From Candidatus Aenigmatarchaeota archaeon (GTDB lineage: Archaea; Aenigmatarchaeota; Aenigmatarchaeia; PWEA01; JACRMZ01), in contig JACRMZ010000029.1 of assembly GCA_016219455.1 (NCBI GenBank), positions 1 through 7,110 of the forward strand: 7,110 nucleotides of DNA. The letters are read 5' to 3'. Numbering within the stretch: position 1 is the first letter of the stretch; each line of letters opens with the position of its first letter. The position numbers and the translations under genes were made by a program. The notes beneath the pieces are model-generated. The model saw nothing but the letters and a program-made list of their open reading frames with translations, was not told the DNA's origin and did no database searches. Of this stretch, positions 1-5,243 are shown in pieces.

Positions 1-13
1 GCTCTTCCGATCT
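1..13 (+). other. Illumina adapter remnant at contig end
   Basis: The first 13 bases, GCTCTTCCGATCT, are identical to the 3' end shared by the standard Illumina TruSeq adapters. They sit exactly at the sequence end, as expected of untrimmed adapter carried into an assembly. They should not be read as genomic. Identity to the adapter is seen directly; that it is contamination is an inference, but a strong one. Confidence 0.93.
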
Positions 14-58
14 GATAGTGTTCATGAACAGCGCCTAGAACATTTAAAAGAAGCCTAA
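14..58 (+). CDS. Possible C-terminal end of an upstream gene (partial)
   Basis: Directly after the adapter, one frame is open for 14 codons and ends in TAA at 56-58. It reads DSVHEQRLEHLKEA, a charged, helix-prone sequence that could be the tail of a gene cut off by the contig end. A 14-codon open stretch is expected often by chance, so the support is only its composition, its same-strand orientation and its end 25 bases before the next start. No family can be named. If real, the gene may be the upstream member of the KaiC operon. Confidence 0.27.
   Translation, partial: DSVHEQRLEHLKEA
43..50 (+). promoter_or_regulatory. Possible TATA box for the KaiC-like operon
   Basis: TTTAAAAG lies 34-41 bases before the ATG at 84 and resembles an archaeal TATA box. 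Transcription would start near 70-75, leaving a leader of about 10 bases that includes the AGGTTATC element at 74-81. That element differs by one base from the archaeal Shine-Dalgarno AGGTGATC. If the fragment at 14-58 is a real gene end, this promoter would lie inside it, so it is tentative. Confidence 0.35.
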
Positions 59-83
59 TCAAATAGATAAAACAGGTTATCAG

Positions 84-1724
84 ATGGAAGTTTCCTCGGA
101 AAGCTCAAGAACCGGCATAAAGGAATTTGACGACATCCTGTCAGGCGGTTTCCCCAAGGGCTCTGTTGTTCTGCTGTCAGGCTCATCCGGTTCGGGGAAA
201 ACGACGTTTGCGTTCCAGTGGCTATTTGAAGGCGTCAGGAAAAACGAGAACGGCATTTACATAACTTTGACAGAACCCCTTTTCCGGACGCTGAAGAACC
301 TTGAGGTGATGGATTTTTATTCGCGGGATGCGGTTGAAAGCGAGTCGCTAAAGATACTTGACGCAAGGGAAATTGGCGAGTTCAATGCCGAGAAAACGCT
401 CAAGTTCATAGAGAACGAAGTCAAGAAGTGCGACGCCAAGCGGTTGTGCATAGACTCGATAACCGCAATCGCATACAGCATAGATGACAAGGCTGGCATA
501 CGGAGGTTCATGTTCGAGCTGGGCAAAACGCTTGCGTCTTTGGGATGCACCACCATTCTCACAAGCGAAGTGCATGATGAAAACAAGTTTTCTGTCTATG
601 GCGTTGAGGAGTTCATATCCGATGCAATCATACGCCTGGACCAGGTAAAGGTAGGGGAGGGACTCCAGCACCGCCTCCAGATAATAAAAGTAAGGGGTAA
701 GGGCTACCGCTCGGACGAGCTTTTCTATAGGATAACCAGGGAAGGCATTTCGATTTTCCCGAAGTTCCATCTGGCGCTTTCCCACGGCTCGTCGTCTGTG
801 AGGGTCTCAGCTGGCAACGGGACTCTCGACGATATGATGGGAGGCGGCGTTTTTGCCGGTTCATCCACCCTTATAACAGGGCCAAGCGGGGCTGGCAAAT
901 CATTGTCGTCAATCCAGTTCATTGCAGAAGGGCTGCGCCGCGGCGAAGCGTGCCGATATGCCGGCTTCGAGGAGAGCCGCGAGCAGATAATAAGGAACGC
1001 CAAGGGATTTGGGATAAATTTTGATGACTTTGAGAAAAGGGGGCTACTTACCATCCGCTCGCTGTACCCTGGTGAGAAGTTCATAGACGAGCATCTTATG
1101 GGCATAGCCAACGCGATAGAAAAGGGCAGCATAAAGAGGTGTGCAGTCGACTCGCTGTCTGCACTGTACAACACGTTCCCAGAGGAAAACTACAACAGTT
1201 TTTCCAGAAGCCTTGAAGCATACCTCAAAAGCAAGGAAGTCACAAGCCTCTTTACAGCAAACACAGGCCTGGTTTCAGGAAGCGAGAAGATAGACGGAAG
1301 GTCGCAGGTCATGCCAGACAACATCATCATGCTCCGTTATGTGGAAATGAACGGGGAGCTGAGGAGGGTCATGAACGTCGTAAAAGTCAATGGCAGCGCC
1401 CACAGCAAGGGCCTGCGGTTATATGAGATAAGTTCGGAAGGGATTGTTATAGGGCGGTCTCTTTCCGGATACGAAGGGGTAACGACAGGTGTCTCAAGGA
1501 AGATCTCAGAGACGACTGAGGACATTATAGACGCGGAGTTCCGGAGATACCTCGGGCCGATGGGAGCGTCGGTTTTCAGGGAGATGAAGAAGCGTGGGAT
1601 AAGTGCGAGGAACGTCTCTGTCTACATAGACGAGCTGGAGAATGAAGGCATTTTGAAAAAAGAAGACGCCAGGAAATTCAAGCATTCAGTGCTTGAAATA
1701 ATAGGGAAGCGGGGGGAGGAATGA
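84..1724 (+). CDS. Two-domain KaiC-like RecA-superfamily ATPase (signal transduction)
   Basis: A cytoplasmic ATPase of the KaiC family, expected to form a hexamer-like ring and act as a signalling hub. Domain 1 (about 10-228) opens with TGIKEFDDILSGG, then Walker A GSSGSGKT (33-40) and Walker B-like CIDS (D124). Domain 2 (about 240-455) has Walker A GPSGAGKS (266-273), the Glu pair E296/E297 and AVDS (D356). The stretch YVEMNGELRRVMNVVKVNG (419-437) is very close to the KaiC CII core. By eye the CII phosphosites S431/T432 correspond to Q408/V409, so clock-type autophosphorylation is unlikely. Residues 470-546 add a helical extension absent from cyanobacterial KaiC. The start is ten residues before the conserved TGI, behind a Shine-Dalgarno-like AGGTTATC. 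It is the first gene of a five-gene operon and overlaps the receptor gene by ATGA. No kaiA or kaiB is present. Assignment to the KaiC-like family is firm; the specific function is inferred. Confidence 0.94.
   Translation: MEVSSESSRTGIKEFDDILSGGFPKGSVVLLSGSSGSGKTTFAFQWLFEGVRKNENGIYITLTEPLFRTLKNLEVMDFYSRDAVESESLKILDAREIGEFNAEKTLKFIENEVKKCDAKRLCIDSITAIAYSIDDKAGIRRFMFELGKTLASLGCTTILTSEVHDENKFSVYGVEEFISDAIIRLDQVKVGEGLQHRLQIIKVRGKGYRSDELFYRITREGISIFPKFHLALSHGSSSVRVSAGNGTLDDMMGGGVFAGSSTLITGPSGAGKSLSSIQFIAEGLRRGEACRYAGFEESREQIIRNAKGFGINFDDFEKRGLLTIRSLYPGEKFIDEHLMGIANAIEKGSIKRCAVDSLSALYNTFPEENYNSFSRSLEAYLKSKEVTSLFTANTGLVSGSEKIDGRSQVMPDNIIMLRYVEMNGELRRVMNVVKVNGSAHSKGLRLYEISSEGIVIGRSLSGYEGVTTGVSRKISETTEDIIDAEFRRYLGPMGASVFREMKKRGISARNVSVYIDELENEGILKKEDARKFKHSVLEIIGKRGEE
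1711..1720 (+). promoter_or_regulatory. Ribosome binding site for the receptor gene
   Basis: GGGGGGAGGA directly precedes the ATG at 1721 and contains GGAGG, complementary to the 16S 3' end. The spacing is unusually short, about one base. Together with the ATGA overlap this suggests translation coupled to the upstream KaiC-like gene. It favours ATG 1721 over the out-of-frame ATG seven bases later. Confidence 0.6.
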
Positions 1725-3037
1725 ACATATGGACCAAGATTGCCGCCGGGTTCGTTGCGATGGCGCTTTTGGTCGTTGTTGTCGGTATCGTTTCCATATC
1801 AGAGCTGAATGGCATTGCCAGGCCTCTTGGAGTCGATGTGCCCCAGAAGATAAAGGAAAGCTTTGACAACGTCATATACACATCAGAGTTGGAGAGCCTT
1901 GGCGAGGAGGTAAGGTTCTATGACGAGATTCTGACGCAGTCGGCGCGCAACTATGCATTAACAGGGGATAAAAAATGGGAAAAAAGATACAGGGATGCTG
2001 AGCCCAAGCTTGACAAGATAATAAAGTCTGTGTTGGAAAAAGGCGACGACGTTGACAAGAAGTTTTTCCGTGACATCGACAAATCAAACCTGGAGCTTGT
2101 AGAGCTTGAATACAGGTCAATATCCCTTTCCGGGCAAAAGAAAAACAGCGAGGCCATAGCCGTTTTGGACGGCTCCAACTACTCCGCCAACAAGGCGATT
2201 TATGCCACGGGAATACAGAACTTCTTCAACAAGAGGCGCAGCCAGGTAGACAACGCTTTTTCCGACTCAGTCAAGACGCTGGACTTTGCATCCATGGAAA
2301 GGGAGAGAACATTGGGAGCCGCCACATCAGTCGTGGTCGAAGTGGTGATAGTGGCACTTATCTTGTCGATACCCCTTTCAATTGCTCTTTCCTATATCAT
2401 ATCAAAACCAATAGTGAAGTTGACAAGGATCATAGACGACATAAGCAAGGGAAAGCTCGACTCGGAGATAGACGAAAGGATAAAAAACGGCGATGACGAG
2501 ATATCCGATCTTGCACGCTCATTCAACAGGACTATTGTCAGCCTGAAGCTGGCGATGAGGGAGACTACCCCACAGTTGAAGGAAGAGATGAATCACCTCA
2601 GGGAGGGATTAGGCGACACCAATCAGATAATGGAGATGCTAAACCGCTGCTACATCGTTTCCAAGACGGACACGGACGGGAAAATAAACTACGCAAACGC
2701 CGTCTTTTGCGAACTTTCAGGATACACGAAAGAGGAGCTCGTTGGCGCAAACCATAGCATCGTGAGCTCCGGTTTTCACTCGCAGGCCTTCTGGGAAAAG
2801 TTCTGGAACGCCCTTGAAAGCAAAAAGGTGTGGAGAGGGGACATAAGGAACAAGGCAAAGGACGGCACCATATATTGGGTCCGGAGCGTGATTTCCCCGG
2901 CGCTTGACAACAACGGGAAGGTCACGGGCTTCGTTTCAGTCCGTTACCTCATAAACGACCTGATGGAAGACATAGAACTTGACATAAAAAGCGGAAAGGA
3001 AACAGAGACGATAAGGAGGCTGAGGGATGGCGACTGA
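1721..3037 (+). CDS. Membrane receptor: extracellular helical sensor, HAMP, Aer-like PAS; no output domain
   Basis: An inner-membrane sensor of 438 residues. TM1 is about 5-28 and TM2 about 203-228. Between them is a helical ligand domain (29-202) with YDEILTQSARNYALTGD (67-83), a pattern I recall from the extracellular four-helix sensor domains of bacterial diguanylate cyclases and kinases. HAMP follows (about 229-282, starting KPIVKL), then a short coiled linker and a PAS domain (about 305-415). The PAS holds SGYTKEELVG, WRGDIRNKAKDGTIYWV and GFVSVR, closely resembling the FAD-binding PAS of the redox receptor Aer. The protein then ends in a 25-residue charged tail. There is no histidine kinase, GGDEF, or methyl-accepting signalling domain, so output must pass to a partner. 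Its position between KaiC-like genes, overlapping both neighbours (4 and 11 bases), makes those proteins the likely partners. FAD binding and partner choice are inferred. Confidence 0.92.
   Translation: MNIWTKIAAGFVAMALLVVVVGIVSISELNGIARPLGVDVPQKIKESFDNVIYTSELESLGEEVRFYDEILTQSARNYALTGDKKWEKRYRDAEPKLDKIIKSVLEKGDDVDKKFFRDIDKSNLELVELEYRSISLSGQKKNSEAIAVLDGSNYSANKAIYATGIQNFFNKRRSQVDNAFSDSVKTLDFASMERERTLGAATSVVVEVVIVALILSIPLSIALSYIISKPIVKLTRIIDDISKGKLDSEIDERIKNGDDEISDLARSFNRTIVSLKLAMRETTPQLKEEMNHLREGLGDTNQIMEMLNRCYIVSKTDTDGKINYANAVFCELSGYTKEELVGANHSIVSSGFHSQAFWEKFWNALESKKVWRGDIRNKAKDGTIYWVRSVISPALDNNGKVTGFVSVRYLINDLMEDIELDIKSGKETETIRRLRDGD
3013..3019 (+). promoter_or_regulatory. Ribosome binding site for the first pseudo-ATPase gene
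   Basis: AAGGAGG lies seven bases before the ATG at 3027, a near-ideal Shine-Dalgarno match and spacing. It lies inside the end of the receptor gene and fixes the start that gives an 11-base overlap. Confidence 0.75.
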
Positions 3038-3581
3038 ATTGATGGCGGCATTGGAGAACGTGCTGAAAAGCAACAAGAAAGTGATAATGATGGAGTTGCC
3101 TGCAGACCGTTACTTGGAAGCAGGCTCCGCCTCTGTCAAGGTACTCATCGACCTTGGGTACAGGGGCGTCTACGTGAGCTTCCAGCGGCCGTGCTCCAAC
3201 ATATCTTCAATCCTCAGCAGAAACGGGATAGACACAAAAAAGCTCGTGTTCATAGACGCGGCTTCGCCACTTGCCGAAGAAAAGAAAACAGGAAATTGCG
3301 TTTATATTTCCGAGCGTGTCGAAGTAGACGAGCTTGTCCGCGCCGTATACACCTCGCTGGGGAAATTGGAAGGGAAAAAGTTCATCTACATAGACTCGAT
3401 TTCAACAATCGCGCTTTACAAGCCGTTGTCCGAGACCATGAGGCTTTCGGAATTCCTTGTGAGCACCGTGCGGAAAGAGAACTGCACCCTTGTTTTCAAT
3501 GTCGCCAAGGACCTTGCGCAGAAGAAGTTCGTGCGTGACATAGCGTTGAAGGCTGACGCAGTTATAGGGGTAGCTGAATGA
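3027..3581 (+). CDS. RecA/KaiC-fold protein without Walker A (pseudo-ATPase), 184 aa
   Basis: A soluble protein, probably one KaiC-like RecA domain that has lost nucleotide hydrolysis. The strand and helix order follows the fold: VIMMELPA (19-26) sits where the P-loop strand should be but has no GxxxxGK[ST]; then GVYVSF (47-52), KLVFIDAASP (72-81), and a clear Walker B-like strand FIYIDSIST (119-127, D123) matching the DSxS of KaiC. It ends IALKADAVIGV (172-182), like the end of a KaiC core, but stops before the KxRGxxH hairpin that supplies residues to a neighbouring subunit. It overlaps the receptor gene by 11 bases and the next gene by ATGA, with a strong ribosome binding site. The likely role is a structural or regulatory partner of the ring ATPase or receptor. 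A degenerate RecA-like sensory domain such as MEDS is an alternative. The coding call is firm; the fold is by motif order only. Confidence 0.88.
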   Translation: MATELMAALENVLKSNKKVIMMELPADRYLEAGSASVKVLIDLGYRGVYVSFQRPCSNISSILSRNGIDTKKLVFIDAASPLAEEKKTGNCVYISERVEVDELVRAVYTSLGKLEGKKFIYIDSISTIALYKPLSETMRLSEFLVSTVRKENCTLVFNVAKDLAQKKFVRDIALKADAVIGVAE

Positions 3582-4138
3582 TTGACCAGGCATTGATTGA
3601 GAAAAACATCGACAGCCTCGGGAAAGGATGGATAGCACTGCTGGAAGTCCCGGCTGAAAGCCTGACAGAGGCTGAAATCGTCTCACTGAAGGCGCTTGTT
3701 GACAGGAACATTTTTTGCATCGTCCTTTCGGGAACCAAGCCGTATACCAGCCTTTTGCAGTTCTACAATGGCCTTTCATTGGACACCAATAAAATAGCTG
3801 TCATCGATTGCGTAACAGGAACATCGAAGCAAAACGTTGAGGGCAAGGTATGGTATATGGACGGTCCTAATGCGCTCACCCAGATATCCATTGCCATGTC
3901 AGGCGCCATCTGCAATGGCGGGGAGGATAAGGCAGTCTTGGTGGACACGTTGACGTCATTTCTGATGCACAACAAGACTGAAATCTTCGTGCGCTTTGCC
4001 CATTCGCTTGTGACAAAGGCAAGGATAAACGGGGCAAGCTGCCTTCTCCTTTCCGTAGACGACACCATGTCACGCGAGACTCGGGCGGAGATAGTACAGC
4101 TCTGTGACAAAGTAATAAGTGTCCATGACAAATTATAG
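3578..4138 (+). CDS. RecA/KaiC-fold protein without Walker A (pseudo-ATPase), 186 aa
   Basis: A second single-domain protein with the same layout as its upstream neighbour and nearly the same length. WIALLEVPAESL (18-29) replaces the P-loop, FCIVLSGTKPYTSLL (46-60) matches the helix-initiating strand, and KIAVIDCVTG (72-81) matches the FIDA strand. The Walker B-like strand is KAVLVDTLTSFL (118-129, D123). GASCLLLSVDD (152-162) and LCDKVISVHDKL (175-186) close the core. No GK[ST] is present, so ATP hydrolysis is unlikely. It begins at the ATGA overlap with the preceding stop, behind a weak AGGGGT element, so translation is probably coupled. It is probably an ancient duplicate of the neighbouring gene, now strongly diverged. 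Its function is unknown; membership of a KaiC-type complex is inferred from the operon. Confidence 0.87.
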   Translation: MIDQALIEKNIDSLGKGWIALLEVPAESLTEAEIVSLKALVDRNIFCIVLSGTKPYTSLLQFYNGLSLDTNKIAVIDCVTGTSKQNVEGKVWYMDGPNALTQISIAMSGAICNGGEDKAVLVDTLTSFLMHNKTEIFVRFAHSLVTKARINGASCLLLSVDDTMSRETRAEIVQLCDKVISVHDKL

Positions 4139-4140
4139 CC

Positions 4141-4797
4141 ATGGAGAACCTTCTCGATTCCCTCAAGCCGATTGCCAAGGGCGGTTTGCCGGTTGAAAGT
4201 TACCTGTTAATAGGACCTCCTGGGTGCGGGCTTTCCACCTTCCTGAAGCATCTATCGAAAAGCTGGATTGAAAAAAAAGGGAACGTAGTTTTCCTCGACA
4301 CCGACAAGTATCCGGAAGAGCTGAAGAAGTTTTTCAGCGGAAGGGTGTACGGAAGCGAGACGTTGTCGATAATAGACGCCTATAGCTGGCGCTTCAACAC
4401 TGGATGGACAGAGACGCCGCGCCTGGACAGCCCGACTGCCCTTGCCATGGCGATAGACAAAGAGATTGATGGTAAGGCTAACGTCCTGTTTGTCTTTGAC
4501 TCGTTGACAACGATGCTTCCCCTCGTGTCGGTAAAGATGTTTGAGTCATTCGTCCACTCATCCATAGGCCGTTTGCGGGGGAAATCTGCGACATCATTCT
4601 TCTCACTTGCCGATGGGAGCGTTGACCCCGCAACAGAGTCGTTCCTGCGGTCCGTCTTCGACGGCGTGTTTGAGATAAAACTCGAGAACTCCAAGGAGGG
4701 ATTGAAAAGATTTTTGAGGGCGTTTTCATTGAAAGGCACGGAGCACTCTACAAACTGGAACGAGTTCAGGATAAACGACGGGATAGAGTTTGTCTAG
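4141..4797 (+). CDS. KaiC-like single-domain protein with altered Walker A (Lys to Leu)
   Basis: The most KaiC-like of the three small partners, 218 residues. The P-loop is recognisable as GPPGCGLST (25-33), but the invariant lysine is Leu31, so ATP hydrolysis should be lost or badly impaired while the loop itself remains. LSIIDAYSWRF (75-85) is typical of archaeal KaiC-like proteins, and VLFVFDSLTTML (115-126) is the Walker B strand with D120. Unlike the two upstream partners it keeps the C-terminal hairpin, including KGTEH (198-202), which resembles the KaiC KxRGxxH element that contacts the neighbouring subunit's nucleotide. The ATG comes two bases after the preceding TAG and has no visible Shine-Dalgarno, which points to re-initiation by terminating ribosomes. 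An in-frame stop at 4126-4128 rules out a longer ATG, GTG or TTG start. Last gene of the operon. Confidence 0.9.
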   Translation: MENLLDSLKPIAKGGLPVESYLLIGPPGCGLSTFLKHLSKSWIEKKGNVVFLDTDKYPEELKKFFSGRVYGSETLSIIDAYSWRFNTGWTETPRLDSPTALAMAIDKEIDGKANVLFVFDSLTTMLPLVSVKMFESFVHSSIGRLRGKSATSFFSLADGSVDPATESFLRSVFDGVFEIKLENSKEGLKRFLRAFSLKGTEHSTNWNEFRINDGIEFV

Positions 4798-4810
4798 CGC
4801 CGTCCTCATC

Positions 4811-4827
4811 AACGGTTTTTATCCGTT
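4811..4827 (+). terminator. Hairpin with T-rich loop ending the KaiC operon
   Basis: AACGG TTTTTAT CCGTT is a perfect 5-bp inverted repeat whose loop holds five T residues on the + strand. It begins 13 bases after the last stop of the operon. Archaeal termination depends mainly on T runs, so this is a plausible + strand terminator. On the - strand the run is A, so it does not obviously end the CDGSH transcript arriving from the right. The gap of 33 bases holds nothing else visible. Confidence 0.5.
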
Positions 4828-4830
4828 ATG

Positions 4831-5004
4831 CTATCCCTGAGCCACGGTTATCTCGAAAGCCGGCGCAATGAACGTCCCCTTGTGCGATTCGTCGCAGTAC
4901 GGGGGCTTTTTGGATTTACCGCATCTGCACAGGGAAAACTTCTTTTCCTCGTCCACGAAAACCTTGAGCGAGCCGTTCTCCTTTGCGGACAAGACGACTT
5001 TCAT
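4831..5004 (-). CDS. CDGSH iron-sulfur domain protein (second of pair), 57 aa
   Basis: A small single-domain [2Fe-2S] protein of the CDGSH (mitoNEET-like) family, expected to be a redox or cluster-transfer dimer in the cytoplasm. The motif is LCRCGKSKKPPYCDESH (25-41); the predicted ligands are C26, C28, C37 and H41. The Gly of CDGSH is Glu here, a position outside the ligand set. The real start is the ATG at 5004, giving MKVVLSAKENGS, two bases after the stop of the upstream CDGSH gene. The same frame stays open to an ATG at 5109, but those 35 extra codons are the upstream gene read out of frame and have no family resemblance. Only a weak AGGT precedes the start, so coupling to the upstream gene is likely. 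Both proteins have 57 residues, which suggests a tandem duplication. Confidence 0.9.
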   Translation of the reverse strand: MKVVLSAKENGSLKVFVDEEKKFSLCRCGKSKKPPYCDESHKGTFIAPAFEITVAQG

Positions 5005-5006
5005 AA

Positions 5007-5180
5007 TCACAGTACCTTTGTCTCTGATGCCGGAGCTTTGAATTCCGCTTTCCTGTGGGAACCGTCGCAACTGGGCTTCTTGTTGGAGTGGCCGCATCTG
5101 CAGAGCCATTGGACTGCTTTCCCGTCAACCTCCACTATTGAAGGGCCGTTTTCCATCGATTTTATCGTTACTTTGGACAT
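5007..5180 (-). CDS. CDGSH iron-sulfur domain protein (first of pair), 57 aa
   Basis: Reading the - strand from the ATG at 5180 gives MSKVTIKSMENGPSIVEV and onward to TGA at 5007. The core is LCRCGHSNKKPSCDGSH (26-42), an exact C-x-C-x2-S-x3-P-x-C-D-G-S-H motif, with predicted [2Fe-2S] ligands C27, C29, C38 and H42. The tail HRKAEFKAPASETKVL is normal for the family, so the gene is intact and not a frameshifted half of a double-domain protein. The start is supported by GAGGTGAT (5184-5191), three bases upstream, an eight-base match to the archaeal anti-Shine-Dalgarno. At 57 codons it falls below common gene-length cut-offs and is easily overlooked. It leads a two-gene unit diverging from the TauE/SafE transporter, which hints at a shared link to sulfur or redox state; that link is inferred. 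Confidence 0.92.
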   Translation of the reverse strand: MSKVTIKSMENGPSIVEVDGKAVQWLCRCGHSNKKPSCDGSHRKAEFKAPASETKVL

Positions 5181-5183
5181 TCA

Positions 5184-5191
5184 ATCACCTC
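5184..5191 (-). promoter_or_regulatory. Ribosome binding site of the first CDGSH gene
   Basis: On the - strand GAGGTGAT ends three bases before the ATG at 5180. All eight bases fit the expected archaeal 16S 3' end (complement of GGAGGTGATC). This settles the start of the short gene. Confidence 0.75.
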
Positions 5192-5211
5192 ACCATAATT
5201 AGCACAACACA

Positions 5212-5228
5212 TTAAAAAGCGTTTTTAA
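5212..5228. promoter_or_regulatory. Palindromic crossed TATA boxes of the divergent CDGSH and TauE/SafE promoters
   Basis: TTAAAAA GCG TTTTTAA is a perfect 7-bp inverted repeat around three bases. On the + strand the left arm lies 26-32 bases before the transporter ATG at 5244, the distance for a leaderless transcript; no Shine-Dalgarno is seen there. On the - strand the right arm (TTAAAAAC, 5228 to 5221) would start transcription near 5196, giving a leader of about 16 bases that includes the GAGGTGAT site. The palindrome is seen directly; its promoter role is inferred from spacing. Confidence 0.55.
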
Positions 5229-5243
5229 CCCAAACACCCATAT

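Noticed and set aside
19..30. 12-bp perfect palindrome TGTTCATGAACA as an operator
   Set aside because: It lies next to the adapter and within a possible gene end, occurs once in the window as far as I can see, and is short enough to be chance.
725..1174. 149-codon open frame antisense to the KaiC-like gene
   Set aside because: It lies wholly inside a gene with clear motifs in another frame, its translation shows no family pattern, and it is a by-product of codon bias.
84..1724. A true circadian clock kaiC
   Set aside because: No kaiA or kaiB is nearby, the CII phosphosites are replaced, and the partners are a receptor and pseudo-ATPases.
3763..4131. 122-codon open frame antisense to the second pseudo-ATPase
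   Set aside because: The + strand frame fits the operon by ATGA overlap and shows RecA-fold strand order; the antisense translation shows no domain.
4831..5109. A 92-residue version of the second CDGSH protein
   Set aside because: The extra 35 residues are the first CDGSH gene read out of frame; the family-like N-terminus begins at the ATG at 5004.
4831..5180. One double-CDGSH protein broken by a frameshift
   Set aside because: Both halves have complete, family-like N- and C-termini and equal length; the first has its own strong ribosome binding site. Two genes explain this better, though reads could be checked.
4828..5202. 124-codon + strand open frame across the CDGSH pair
   Set aside because: It is antisense to two genes with complete metal-ligand motifs and has no recognisable domain.
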